Shown: piece after piece, positions 32,685-40,631 of the stretch
Layout: every line of letters starts with the position of its first letter
Numbering within the stretch: position 1 is the stretch's first letter
DNA from: an uncultured Pedobacter sp.
GTDB taxonomy: Bacteria > Bacteroidota > Bacteroidia > Sphingobacteriales > Sphingobacteriaceae
Length of the DNA stretch: 43,225 nt
NCBI GenBank assembly: GCA_938008555.1
Contig: CALLKE010000244.1
Location: forward strand, 1-43,225
Reading direction: 5' to 3'
Notes under the pieces: generated by a model
What the model saw: the letters and a program-made list of their open reading frames with translations, nothing else
Database searches by the model: none
What the model was told of the DNA's origin: nothing
Made by a program: the position numbers and the translations under genes

Positions 32685-33356
32685 TTATACCTTTGGCGGT
32701 TGGTTAAACTTCGTGTAATCACCTTTGATTGTACCGTCTGTAATATCAAACCACAGAAGGAACAAAGCATTACATGCAGCGTGTGCAAGGTGAGGCAAGC
32801 CTGATTCTTCATCACACTCTTCACCAGCTTTCCAAGCATTCAGGTGACGATCCAGTGCAGACTCATACCGCGCTTTAGCATCTGGTACATGTTGCCATGA
32901 ATCTTCTTTGTACTTGATAGCACCATACGTAAGCACAGCAGCTACAGCACGAAGAGGCAATGCCAATCCACGAGTTAATGCTCGGAACAATAGTTTACCT
33001 GTATCGTACTTAGCACCAAGTGTAGCATCGAATTGGATTAATGGTGGTACTTTACCAAGCAAGGATTTTGAATTGTTACATATCGCGGATGGTAGATTCC
33101 CTGTTGTAGCATAATTAACAAAGTCAACAGCGTCTAGTTCAAGGTACTTGGTATAGTTCTTTGACGGGTTGTATCCCCAATCCTTAGCTTTACCTTCTTT
33201 AAGATAAATCAATACACCTTTTTGAGCTACATCGAATGTAAACACATCAAGATATGAGCCAATTAAATTCTTCTTTACTGCTAAGTATTGTGCTTTCGTT
33301 AGCGGGGTACGAGTGATTACAGCCTCATACTGTTTAAGATACTCTACTGTATCCAT
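32685..33356 (-). CDS. dATP/dGTP diphosphohydrolase-like protein (MazZ/DUF5664 family, 223 aa)
   Basis: The C-terminal half carries the family pattern: AKYDTGK (about 115-121), VLTYGAIKYKEDSW (141-154), LDRHLNAW and CDEESGLPHLAHAACNAL (181-198). MazZ-type members cleave dATP/dGTP to the monophosphate plus pyrophosphate and are best known from phages with 2-aminoadenine DNA. The partner PurZ is not present here. The N-terminal 105 residues are an extra domain I cannot name. The ATG at 33356 overlaps the previous stop as TAATG, with GGAG 9 bases upstream; an ATG at 33371 is less likely. Confidence 0.8.
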   Translation of the reverse strand: MDTVEYLKQYEAVITRTPLTKAQYLAVKKNLIGSYLDVFTFDVAQKGVLIYLKEGKAKDWGYNPSKNYTKYLELDAVDFVNYATTGNLPSAICNNSKSLLGKVPPLIQFDATLGAKYDTGKLLFRALTRGLALPLRAVAAVLTYGAIKYKEDSWQHVPDAKARYESALDRHLNAWKAGEECDEESGLPHLAHAACNALFLLWFDITDGTIKGDYTKFNQPPKV

Positions 33357-33640
33357 TATGCAGTTCTCCATACACGAATACCGTTACCGTGTTGACGAGT
33401 AACAAGAGTACGTTCTGGACGATCCATAAGTTTAAGTTCTTTTTTAATCTTACTGATCGTGCAAATAACTTTATGTTGTAGTGGCATCAAATGATCGCCA
33501 GTTGTATTAGGTACGTACAGACTTTGGCCGGGCAACAGCATCTGTAATGCACGTTCTAACTGCGGATCAGTTGTACGCTTACCTTTGTTAGCTTTCATCA
33601 GGGGAATGTTATCTTCGATTTTATAGTTTAGGCTTTCCAT
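33356..33640 (-). CDS. Hypothetical basic protein (94 aa)
   Basis: AGAGG precedes the ATG, which overlaps the upstream gene by 13 bases. The protein is basic (ANKGKRTTDPQLERALQM, KIKKELKLMDRPERTLV) with no membrane segment. The second half, from LPGQSLYVP to RQHGNGIRVWRTA, looks like a small winged-helix or DNA-contact module of the type seen in many phage proteins, but I cannot confirm it. Its neighbours are replication and nucleotide genes. Confidence 0.7.
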   Translation of the reverse strand: MESLNYKIEDNIPLMKANKGKRTTDPQLERALQMLLPGQSLYVPNTTGDHLMPLQHKVICTISKIKKELKLMDRPERTLVTRQHGNGIRVWRTA

Positions 33641-35232
33641 TTTGAACCTCTCATTGTAATAATTGATCGTTTACCATTTTTATATGTGAGAATATGAGAA
33701 TGACTCCAAGCACTCGGCCCTTTGTTGTATCCCATATCTAGTTGACAAGTAACACCAGCAGCATACACACCATCCACAATCTCTGCAGAGTGAACATGTC
33801 CGATGTTTACTTTCCTACCAATATTACGTAGGTTACGGGGATTACCTCTAGCACCATTCGGGCCAAGGTGTCCGTGCATACCACACTCAATGTCATGTAG
33901 CAGGAATGAATCGTCTTCTCTTAAGAAGCGAACATTATCTAACCACCAACCTTGAGCGCGGATAGCATCCTCGAAAGGACTGTAGCGTTTATCTTTACTT
34001 TGAATAGCATTATGTATCTTAAAATTATACAGATGCCATAGTTTAGCATTCACTGGGTCAGTTTTAATGTCCGCTTCCCGTAACCACTTCTTGAATGCAA
34101 GATCGTGATTACTCTCAACTACAATAACCTCAGTGTCTGTAGATGTACTAAGTTGTGCTAAGAACTCTGCACATAACTGCATACCGTCTTCAACTGTAGG
34201 ATTACCATTAGCCATCATCTCAGCAAGGAAATAAGGGTCTTTAATGTTATGGTGATTCCGTGTGTAAAAGTCAGTAAGGTCATGCACAAAGATGTAATCA
34301 GGAGTTAATGACTGTATCATATCTCCTGCACCAAGTAACACATCCTGATCTATACGTTCAATGTGTATGTCACCTAGTTGTAATCCTGATACACTGTGAC
34401 CTTCTGTAACACCATCAGGAGTAACCATCAAGTCTAAGTCACAGAATGATCCATCTGAGCAAGCTACAAGCTGTCTAGCGAACCATTCACCATCGTCATT
34501 AATCTCTACGTACAAAGCACCGAATACATGATGGAACTCTGCCTTCTGTCCAGCTTTACGTTGGATATAGTTACGAAGGGTTATACTTCCAGTGGTGTAT
34601 AAGAACCGTGGGTCTTCTCCCTTAATACGGGGCAAGGAACGCAATGCGACCTTGGCATGTGGTACGATACCTGAATTGTTATACGCATAGTTGTATAGCC
34701 CTGATAGCGGGTCTGCTGCAGTAGGTAATATATCTAACTCACCGCAGAATATTAAATCATCTGCTACCTGTACTGACGTATCAACGATATGGTCTTTAAT
34801 CCTGTGGTCAAACCATAACTCATCACTGTCTTTAGTGCCGTTCTGAAACCCTGACTTATTGTAAGTAAAGGTAGATACAACTAACTGTGCATCTTTGTGT
34901 TTACAGAAGTGCAGAAGAGAGGCGAGGAAGCCCTCGTGAACATAGGTGTTATTCTGTGCAGAGGTAAAGACGAATCGTTTGCCAGCAAGCCACGGTCTAT
35001 TCTTATCGGGGGATAAAACCGTTCCTCCGGCGAGGGGTAACGAGTCGCTTTGTACTTCTGTAAGTTGGTCTGTTTCTGTTGTGCCTTTGACAGCGCGTTG
35101 TACTGTTCTCTGTGAGATTTCGATCCCATCCCTGCTAAGAGCTTCAACCACGCTTCTCGTACTCTTGAGTTCCGAGTACAACAATTTAATTCTGTCATAC
35201 AACACCTGTTTTTCTTCTTGCGATTTACGCAT
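33628..35232 (-). CDS. HTH plus calcineurin-like metallophosphoesterase (T5 A1-like, 534 aa)
   Basis: Residues 1-50 form a helix-turn-helix-like start (RSVVEALSRDGIEISQRTVQ). The C-terminal half has the full metallophosphoesterase set: GDIHIE (Asp288, His290), HDLTD near 317, ESNHD (Asn375-Asp377), HDIECGMHGH near 446-455 and GHVH at 478-481. The order and the end (GPSAWSHSHI, IITMRG) recall the T5 A1 protein, needed for host DNA breakdown and transfer control. A nuclease or phosphatase acting on DNA is therefore likely. The ATG overlaps the previous stop as TAATG. Confidence 0.82.
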   Translation of the reverse strand: MRKSQEEKQVLYDRIKLLYSELKSTRSVVEALSRDGIEISQRTVQRAVKGTTETDQLTEVQSDSLPLAGGTVLSPDKNRPWLAGKRFVFTSAQNNTYVHEGFLASLLHFCKHKDAQLVVSTFTYNKSGFQNGTKDSDELWFDHRIKDHIVDTSVQVADDLIFCGELDILPTAADPLSGLYNYAYNNSGIVPHAKVALRSLPRIKGEDPRFLYTTGSITLRNYIQRKAGQKAEFHHVFGALYVEINDDGEWFARQLVACSDGSFCDLDLMVTPDGVTEGHSVSGLQLGDIHIERIDQDVLLGAGDMIQSLTPDYIFVHDLTDFYTRNHHNIKDPYFLAEMMANGNPTVEDGMQLCAEFLAQLSTSTDTEVIVVESNHDLAFKKWLREADIKTDPVNAKLWHLYNFKIHNAIQSKDKRYSPFEDAIRAQGWWLDNVRFLREDDSFLLHDIECGMHGHLGPNGARGNPRNLRNIGRKVNIGHVHSAEIVDGVYAAGVTCQLDMGYNKGPSAWSHSHILTYKNGKRSIITMRGSKWKA

Positions 35233-35438
35233 TACAATAATATCCTCACAAAAGGTTCTGCTGTTTCTTCGTCTATCTCTACTGCACTTGCTGCGAGAGG
35301 ATAGTCAAGAGCGTAGTTATGTAACTCTGCCCTGATTTGTACACCGTTGCTAAACACCTGTATCTCACCATCAACTGTTATCTTAACAATAACATCGGGG
35401 ATTGTGGGTGTAACAACTACATTGAGTTCTTCACTAAT
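35232..35438 (-). CDS. Hypothetical protein, apparent ATT start (68 aa)
   Basis: An open frame of 68 codons fills a gap between two genes and has no ATG, GTG or TTG near its start. An ATT codon sits 6 bases after AGGAG and 5 codons after an in-frame stop. The product is protein-like: SEELNVVVTPTIPDVIVKI, then VDGEIQVFSNGVQIRAELH, then an acidic end. It ends TAATG into the next gene. Either ATT is used as a start (as in infC), or a +1 frameshift joins it to the upstream 61-residue gene. No family is recognised. Confidence 0.72.
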   Translation of the reverse strand: MSEELNVVVTPTIPDVIVKITVDGEIQVFSNGVQIRAELHNYALDYPLAASAVEIDEETAEPFVRILL

Positions 35439-35619
35439 TCTCTTCTCCTATTGGTTTATATCCTGTACATCCAGCACTACGATCTCCTGTAGCAATAGGT
35501 GCATTGTCATTTCCCCACCATCTGGTAGCATCCTTAAATACTTGTGGTGTGAGTTTAATTGAGCAGTCTGCGTTTCTGCATTTAGCATTACAGAATGTTC
35601 TATCTCGGAAGCATATCAT
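35434..35619 (-). CDS. Small Cys-rich protein (61 aa)
   Basis: GGAGG lies 7 bases before the ATG. The protein has five Cys (MICFRDRTFCNAKCRNADC, then SAGCTGY), a Trp pair and a Gly/Lys end, which fits a small zinc-binding domain. It overlaps the helicase gene end by four bases and the next, ATT-started frame by five. No family is recognised with confidence. Confidence 0.72.
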   Translation of the reverse strand: MICFRDRTFCNAKCRNADCSIKLTPQVFKDATRWWGNDNAPIATGDRSAGCTGYKPIGEEN

Positions 35620-36920
35620 TCTTCAGCCTCCTCAGTTTCTTCCTCATCAGGTACGTAGTCTGATCCATCAATCTCTTTGAATATACAACGATCAATATCG
35701 AATTCGACTGTAGCCTTTGGATTAGTAGGCATACCCTCTAACTTAAGTTTATTCTTTGGTAAACCGATATGCCTAATTGCCTCGAAGCCACTCTTCTCTT
35801 GTGAACCAATCATAATCTGAAAGTCACAAGCACCTTGTTTACCTGTGCGGGAATCTTTAAGAAGATAACCTTCAGGGAAGGCAAGTGTTCTACCTTCAGC
35901 ACTAATCTGTGATGTAGCAAGAGATATAAAATCATATTCTACGGCCATCTCTCGCATCCATTGGTACTTAGCTTCTAGTGCAAGGTCATTACGAGCATCA
36001 TTAGCAAAGCCTTTGACGTTATCCAACATGTCCGATACAACTACGCCAGCATTTACATTATCAAGTATTCTTCGTATATCGCCTGTATTTTTATTATGAA
36101 TACTTATAATACGAATCTTCCCATTTCCACCGATAGCATCTAAGTATTTAGCAGACAACTGATTAGACTCACGCAGTCGCATGAGTTCTGATTTAGTCAT
36201 TCTTAGTGCTGCCATGACACATCTAGGCAGTATTCTAAGACTTGGGCCTTCGTTATTAAACCACACAACACACTTATCGTCAGGTAGTTGTGGTGCTAGG
36301 TAGGTTATTTCTGAAGCAATAAACGATGTCTTGCCTTGATCAGGTGCAGCAGCAATAATACCAGCATCACCCCCACGTAATCCACGCATGTGCTTGTGCA
36401 AACAAGGTAGTCGCCATTTTATTCCACTGGTGTCTAGTTCTTCATCCAGAGCCGCGTCCAAAAATGTCTCATCAATCACTTCAACATTTGGGCCGTAGCT
36501 GTGCAATCTGTATGTATCTACTTCTTGCTGTAGCATATCGAACAAGTCTTCTTTAAGCACACCATCGTTGTACGCTTCGATCATGTTAGCGATACGAGTT
36601 GCCATACCGATCTCATGCAGAGAACTAACGATACCGTCTCGTGTATCTTCATCCACATCCTTCTGCAAGTTCTTCATAATCTGTCTGTATAGTACGAACT
36701 GTTCATCAGTTATCTGTGGATACCAGTGACGGAAACGGGATGCGAAGGTAGTCATATCTACCTTGTCTGCTTTCGGGAACTTCTTAAAGTACTTACCAAA
36801 TGCAGATAGCAACGTGTATGTTGTCTGGTCTAAGCTGGACTGTGGGATATGTGGAAATATCTTTAAGTACTCGGACTTGTACTTCGCTATACGAAGCAAG
36901 TTCACATCAATTAATGCCAT
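35616..36920 (-). CDS. Replicative DNA helicase (DnaB/T7 gp4 helicase-type, 434 aa)
   Basis: The RecA-like core has Walker A AAPDQGKTS (191-199), a Walker B strand GVVVSDMLDN with Asp297 and a downstream LATSQIS sensor-type segment. The N-terminal 150 residues are helical, as in DnaB-type proteins. It unwinds the fork as a hexamer. In T7 the primase and helicase are one protein; here they are two genes overlapping by 14 bases, as in phiKMV-type phages. The C-terminus is acidic (DEEETEEAEE), which in gp4 contacts the polymerase. Confidence 0.93.
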   Translation of the reverse strand: MALIDVNLLRIAKYKSEYLKIFPHIPQSSLDQTTYTLLSAFGKYFKKFPKADKVDMTTFASRFRHWYPQITDEQFVLYRQIMKNLQKDVDEDTRDGIVSSLHEIGMATRIANMIEAYNDGVLKEDLFDMLQQEVDTYRLHSYGPNVEVIDETFLDAALDEELDTSGIKWRLPCLHKHMRGLRGGDAGIIAAAPDQGKTSFIASEITYLAPQLPDDKCVVWFNNEGPSLRILPRCVMAALRMTKSELMRLRESNQLSAKYLDAIGGNGKIRIISIHNKNTGDIRRILDNVNAGVVVSDMLDNVKGFANDARNDLALEAKYQWMREMAVEYDFISLATSQISAEGRTLAFPEGYLLKDSRTGKQGACDFQIMIGSQEKSGFEAIRHIGLPKNKLKLEGMPTNPKATVEFDIDRCIFKEIDGSDYVPDEEETEEAEE

Positions 36921-37683
36921 TTAATATCCTCTGTATTTCTTCTTGTGTGTACACCTTTGGGTCATGCTCTGTATGTACAGAGTGAAAGCGTGTACCCGTT
37001 AATTCGCATAATTTATGCAGCTCTGTATAAGCATGTTTACCCGCATCATCGGAATCAAACCATGATACAATCGTGTTACGGTGTTGCTGTATCTGATTCC
37101 ATTTACCACGGACATTCGTACCAATCAATGCTATTGCATGATACCCTGCCTTACGTATCTTAATTGCAGAGAGTACATCTTCTACACATATCGTTATCTT
37201 ATCACCCTTACGTCTGCCTGTATCAAATACAAGGCTCTTGTAAGCATTAGGTTTAAGCTCGACATTAAGATACTTTGGTTCTTGGTAAGGATACACAGCC
37301 CTCATTTGCATTCCTGCATTCTGAGCGAGGGGAATACATACCCGTTTGTATTTCTGGCTGTATCCTATACCATACTTAGATACATCTGCATTTGATATGC
37401 CGTATTTTAAGTACCACACTGCAGCATCTGCAGGTATCTCTGTCAACTTAGGTAAACGATTCTGTGGAGATTGCGTCTTTAGTTCTTGTAATAATCTCTT
37501 ATCGTTTATAATATCTTTGATTGACCGTAAACCTACAGATACTGAGCGTGATTCTTTACATCTGTGGCAGTAACACCATAACTTACTAGCAGTACGGCCT
37601 ACAATCATGCTGTTATCATCACGACAACATTGTATTCTAATCTTTCCGTTTACGTTCAGTGTCTTTGCTACATCTAACCACAT
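36907..37683 (-). CDS. DNA primase (zinc finger plus Toprim, 258 aa)
   Basis: A zinc-ribbon with Cys19/Cys20 and CYCHRC (37-42) is at the N-terminus, as in T7 gp4 primase, and reads the priming site. The Toprim core follows: ITICVEDVLSA with Glu168 and SWFDSDDAGKHA with Asp210/Asp212, the metal-binding residues. It makes RNA primers. GTAGG precedes the ATG. It overlaps the helicase gene, so both are probably made in balance. Confidence 0.92.
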   Translation of the reverse strand: MWLDVAKTLNVNGKIRIQCCRDDNSMIVGRTASKLWCYCHRCKESRSVSVGLRSIKDIINDKRLLQELKTQSPQNRLPKLTEIPADAAVWYLKYGISNADVSKYGIGYSQKYKRVCIPLAQNAGMQMRAVYPYQEPKYLNVELKPNAYKSLVFDTGRRKGDKITICVEDVLSAIKIRKAGYHAIALIGTNVRGKWNQIQQHRNTIVSWFDSDDAGKHAYTELHKLCELTGTRFHSVHTEHDPKVYTQEEIQRILNGIN

Positions 37684-37689
37684 TTGTAC

Positions 37690-38202
37690 CTACTTTTGCA
37701 TGAAGTGGAATCTTACTCCTAGGATGGACACCAGTGCAGCATCCTTTCTCGGATGCTCCATGTACAATTCATTCTCCCGAACACATGTATCAAACAACTC
37801 TGTACTCTGCGGCATAAGCACCGTCTCTGCGATACGTTCAGCGTACTGTTCGGTGTCCGATAGGTTCATTTGGAAAACAGCACTTGCCATTGCGTACAAG
37901 CGGAATACTGGAATAGTGTAAACGATTGGCTCGAACAACTCAAGCGTACCATTTTCAATCAATGTATCCCATGCTCCTTGGTCTTCTAAACGAATACCGA
38001 TGTAGCTACCAATACCGTAAGCAGGTGTAGTACCTGGCATTGGCAAAGCATATGGTAATGCAAGCAATATACCGAACTGTGCTGGGTCTTTTGGACGCAG
38101 GATCAGCATTGTTTTATCCGTGTCAACTACATCCTGCAGCTTGTAATGGATTTCATCGAATGGCATTTTGTACGTTAGTACATCTGGATTGTAATTTTTC
38201 AT
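37690..38202 (-). CDS. Hypothetical early protein (170 aa)
   Basis: A soluble protein with ILRPKDPAQFGILLALPYAL and YGIGSYIGIRLEDQGAW in the first half and a helical C-terminus. The pattern of short strands with helices suggests a compact alpha/beta protein; no catalytic motif is visible. It lies directly before the primase gene and overlaps the upstream membrane protein by 4 bases. The ribosome site is weak, so coupling is likely. Confidence 0.78.
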   Translation of the reverse strand: MKNYNPDVLTYKMPFDEIHYKLQDVVDTDKTMLILRPKDPAQFGILLALPYALPMPGTTPAYGIGSYIGIRLEDQGAWDTLIENGTLELFEPIVYTIPVFRLYAMASAVFQMNLSDTEQYAERIAETVLMPQSTELFDTCVRENELYMEHPRKDAALVSILGVRFHFMQK

Positions 38203-38375
38203 TTTGTAAATTCCTTAATGATGCAGAGGATTAAGTATAGAGAGCCAACTACTACGAGAACAGTCGGCAACCAGATTACAGGCAGTAGCACTAGAAACCA
38301 CGACCATGCAATGTAACCTGTCAGTTTCAAACCAATGAACAACAGGCACAATAAGGGGAGGAATATCTTAAGCAT
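38199..38375 (-). CDS. Small membrane protein, 'transmembrane Fragile-X-F' phage family (58 aa)
   Basis: Starting MLKIFLPLLCLLFIGLKLTG and running to GYIAWSWFLVLLPVIWLPTV, then a third hydrophobic segment, it matches the widespread phage family with the odd name transmembrane Fragile-X-F protein. It should have two or three inner-membrane segments. Function is unknown. The ATG overlaps the previous stop as TAATG. Confidence 0.78.
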   Translation of the reverse strand: MLKIFLPLLCLLFIGLKLTGYIAWSWFLVLLPVIWLPTVLVVVGSLYLILCIIKEFTK

Positions 38376-38530
38376 TACACCACCGCCTTCTGCATGGCTA
38401 CAGCAATCGCATTGTTGCTCCACATATCACCACGATATGCTTTGCGATTAAGGGCTTGTTGTCCTGAGTGAGACTTCAAGTACGATTGAATGAATGATTT
38501 AACATTTCGAATTTTGTTATCGTTAGCCAT
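38375..38530 (-). CDS. Small basic protein (51 aa)
   Basis: AGGA lies 8 bases before the ATG at 38530, which overlaps the previous stop by 8. The protein begins MANDNKIRNVKSFIQSYLKS and is basic and helical, with SGQQALNRKAYRGDMW in the middle. No cysteine or membrane motif. An upstream ATG in the same frame would extend it deep into the previous gene and has no ribosome site. Confidence 0.7.
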   Translation of the reverse strand: MANDNKIRNVKSFIQSYLKSHSGQQALNRKAYRGDMWSNNAIAVAMQKAVV

Positions 38531-38861
38531 AGAGTTTATCCTGTTTCTGTCTAATGGTTGAAAGTTTAGCATTACGTGCAGCACATACTCGATCTTTCTC
38601 AGCATCATGTGATGTATATACACTGTCTCGTGCTTTGATGAACGTATTACGTACTTTCTCAAGTTCGTGATCTCGTGCCTCTTCAGCAAAGATTATTGCT
38701 TTATCCGCCTCGTCAACAATCTTCTCTACCTCTGCACTCAATACTTCAAGTGTCTTGTTACGAAGTTGATAGTATTTGTTAGCGAGATAAAAATCAACAC
38801 GAGCAAGCGCATTAGCAATTACTCCGATGATTACGGTAGCAGTATAATGAAATTTATTCAA
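38523..38861 (-). CDS. Membrane-anchored coiled-coil protein (112 aa)
   Basis: A TTG start lies 7 bases after AGGAG. An N-terminal hydrophobic segment (about residues 6-20, YTATVIIGVIANALA) is followed by a long charged helix rich in Glu/Lys/Ala (EVLSAEVEKIVDEADKAI) running almost to the end, so a membrane-tethered coiled coil is likely. This resembles an inner-membrane spanin in layout but sits among early genes, far from the lysis cassette. No family is recognised. Confidence 0.75.
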   Translation of the reverse strand: MNKFHYTATVIIGVIANALARVDFYLANKYYQLRNKTLEVLSAEVEKIVDEADKAIIFAEEARDHELEKVRNTFIKARDSVYTSHDAEKDRVCAARNAKLSTIRQKQDKLYG

Positions 38862-38870
38862 GTGAGTCTC

Positions 38871-39344
38871 CTATAGTTTATTCATTAAGTATTGTTCCAT
38901 AAAGTTACGTTGGTCTGTAACGAACACTCCGTTCTGTAAATAGTAACCGACTTGTCCGTTTATCTCTGCATCTAATGTCCTAGCTACAGCATCTAGTTGT
39001 GTCTTATTAAACTTGTGAGACAAGTACAAAGCAACCTGATGAACATGTTTATCACAAACAGTTCTTTCACCTGCTTCAGTAAATGTAGCACCTAGTGTAA
39101 CATGCAAGAAATCATGCCATGCTCTGAAATTGTGATTAGTCTTAGGACTGCCGTAGATAGTGTTATCTGAACCGCCTGACCATACAACGATACGTCCTTC
39201 TTCGTTGTACAGTGCCTGCACCTTCTCTAACGAGTTCACAGCAGATTCATCCGTTGTTGTGTCATACCCTTCAGGTAATAGCAACGGTGTAATATAATTC
39301 ACAGCGTACGCAGTTAATCGAAAGTGTTCAGCTAAGTCCATCAT
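38871..39344 (-). CDS. Conserved-looking early protein with WHDFLH motif (157 aa)
   Basis: AGGAG lies 3-4 bases before the ATG. The middle carries NHNFRAWHDFLHVTLGATFT (about residues 70-89), followed by TVCDKHVHQVALYLSH. The clustered His and Asp residues (WHDFLH, KHVHQ) suggest a metal site or a hydrolytic centre. The motif looks familiar from other phage early proteins of unknown function. It is encoded between small early genes. Confidence 0.78.
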   Translation of the reverse strand: MMDLAEHFRLTAYAVNYITPLLLPEGYDTTTDESAVNSLEKVQALYNEEGRIVVWSGGSDNTIYGSPKTNHNFRAWHDFLHVTLGATFTEAGERTVCDKHVHQVALYLSHKFNKTQLDAVARTLDAEINGQVGYYLQNGVFVTDQRNFMEQYLMNKL

Positions 39345-39350
39345 GTTCTC

Positions 39351-39587
39351 CTAAGTTGGTTGAACCTGATTATTGTATCTCTCAGACGGACAACACTTGC
39401 TACCGAAGTTAGGCACAATGTAGTTCTCGTGTCTGTGTGGATAGTACTTCAATAACAACTCACGATTAATTTGATAGCGTTGCCTGTTACCAGTGTCTTT
39501 AGCTAATCGCATTTGTTGGATTGCTACATGTACTATCTCACGAGGATAATAATACGGTTCATTTGTACTCGATAATAGTTTAGTCAT
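39351..39587 (-). CDS. Hypothetical basic protein (78 aa)
   Basis: AGGA lies 7 bases before the ATG. It has YYYPREIVHVAIQQMRLA near the start, a basic helical middle (GNRQRYQINRELLLKYYP) and a Cys pair near the end (GSKCCPSERYN). No membrane segment or recognised family. It lies 6 bases before the WHDFLH gene. Confidence 0.75.
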   Translation of the reverse strand: MTKLLSSTNEPYYYPREIVHVAIQQMRLAKDTGNRQRYQINRELLLKYYPHRHENYIVPNFGSKCCPSERYNNQVQPT

Positions 39588-39595
39588 TATGCTTC

Positions 39596-39802
39596 CTATG
39601 TTCGCTTATTAAACCATCTACGAATCACATAGCTACGAATTAAGCTAATAATTGTGAAGTACACACCAATAAGCAGGTTATCGTGAAACGGAATATGAAT
39701 CCCGAACCACGGAAATATTAACAGTTGAGAGAGTATTGCTACAACGTACCCAATAAGCACGTTAATACAACTCTCAATGAATGAATGCTTTTTACTCTGC
39801 AT
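39596..39802 (-). CDS. DUF7220-type membrane protein (68 aa)
   Basis: From the ATG at 39802 the protein begins MQSKKHSFIESCINVLIGYV, then AILSQLLIFPWFGIHIP and ends RSYVIRRWFNKR, a pattern I recognise from a common phage membrane family (DUF7220) with two membrane segments and a basic end. A GTG three codons earlier is an alternative start. Function is unknown. Confidence 0.8.
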   Translation of the reverse strand: MQSKKHSFIESCINVLIGYVVAILSQLLIFPWFGIHIPFHDNLLIGVYFTIISLIRSYVIRRWFNKRT

Positions 39803-40037
39803 TACGACCACGCATTAAGCTGTGATAGCTTCTGCGGACATACATGACACCATGCTGTGTCACAATCCGATTAGCCATGTGCCTTGTCATGTAGTTAGCA
39901 TAAAGGCTTTGACGAATATTGTCAGCCCGTTTATTAACGAGTGCTGTCTGTTCGTCTTGTGTAAGTGTAATACGTTCTTGTTGTGTCAACATATCACGTA
40001 CAGGTACTTCTACCATTGCATGTTCTTTAGCGACCAT
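39792..40037 (-). CDS. Hypothetical basic protein (81 aa)
   Basis: The ATG at 40037 follows GGAG by 9 bases and overlaps the upstream stop by 11. The protein is hydrophilic, with TQQERITLTQDEQTALVNKR and a basic C-terminus (VMYVRRSYHSLMRGRNAE). Another in-frame ATG at 40085 (after GAGG) would add 16 residues. No family is recognised. Confidence 0.72.
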   Translation of the reverse strand: MVAKEHAMVEVPVRDMLTQQERITLTQDEQTALVNKRADNIRQSLYANYMTRHMANRIVTQHGVMYVRRSYHSLMRGRNAE

Positions 40038-40377
40038 TTGCAATATCTCCAAATTGTTGTTCGATTGTTCCTTGTGGTCGTCCATTAACCTCATGTGCAA
40101 CCATCTTACCATTACCAGAGTAAAACTGTTTATTAACAGCCTCTCGTAATGTACGAATGCTTTTATCAGAAGCATCCACATCGTAACCATCTGTACGATT
40201 ATCTCCGTACGTAGTAAGTACATGACCTATCGCTTTGAAATAACCGTCCTTGTAACTGTACGTTACATCCATTTGTGCTTGTCGGCAATCGCCTTCAAAG
40301 CGTTTAACCACGAGTTCGGTGTATCCTTCTCGTAATGCGTTTGCAGTAAGCAAACCTTTCTTATTAACTGTATTCAT
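40027..40377 (-). CDS. Hypothetical early protein (116 aa)
   Basis: AGAGGA precedes the ATG at 40377, which is next to the previous stop. The N-terminus (MNTVNKKGLLTANALREGYT) is followed by a part with mixed charge and DVTYSYKDGYFKAIGHVLT, then DGYDVDASDKSIRTLREAVN. A small alpha/beta protein without visible catalytic motif. Upstream in-frame ATGs are inside the previous gene and lack ribosome sites. Confidence 0.75.
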   Translation of the reverse strand: MNTVNKKGLLTANALREGYTELVVKRFEGDCRQAQMDVTYSYKDGYFKAIGHVLTTYGDNRTDGYDVDASDKSIRTLREAVNKQFYSGNGKMVAHEVNGRPQGTIEQQFGDIANGR

Positions 40378-40378
40378 A

Positions 40379-40621
40379 TTAGTTTCCTCTAATAAAATCT
40401 GATAATAAACAGTATAAACTATTATCAAGGGGTGATACCACAGCATCATAATTAACTTTATCTTCCGTACATAAGTCAGATAAAGCCCTATCATCAATCT
40501 CACAACCATTCCTCATTCCTTCTGATGATGGAATTGCCTTTAGTATAAGCAATAATGCCTTAGCTTCTGCACGAGACAGCTCGATTATAATAGGTGTATC
40601 TTCTTTATAACTTACTTTCAT
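40379..40621 (-). CDS. Hypothetical early protein (80 aa)
   Basis: AAGGA precedes the ATG by 7 bases. The sequence opens MKVSYKEDTPIIIELSRAEA, then AKALLLILKAI, followed by an acidic part (CEIDDRALSDLCTEDKVNYD). The 'IELSRAEAKALLLIL' helix is typical of small phage proteins but gives no function. Confidence 0.75.
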   Translation of the reverse strand: MKVSYKEDTPIIIELSRAEAKALLLILKAIPSSEGMRNGCEIDDRALSDLCTEDKVNYDAVVSPLDNSLYCLLSDFIRGN

Positions 40622-40631
40622 GGTATTGTCC

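Noticed and set aside
32621..32839. 72-codon minus-strand frame over the end of the MazZ-like gene
   Set aside because: Most of it is a shadow of the MazZ-like frame, and the two membrane peptide genes better explain the rest.
32685..33356. 2-aminoadenine (Z) genome
   Set aside because: The MazZ-like gene alone is not enough; no PurZ-like gene is visible, so I do not claim base replacement.
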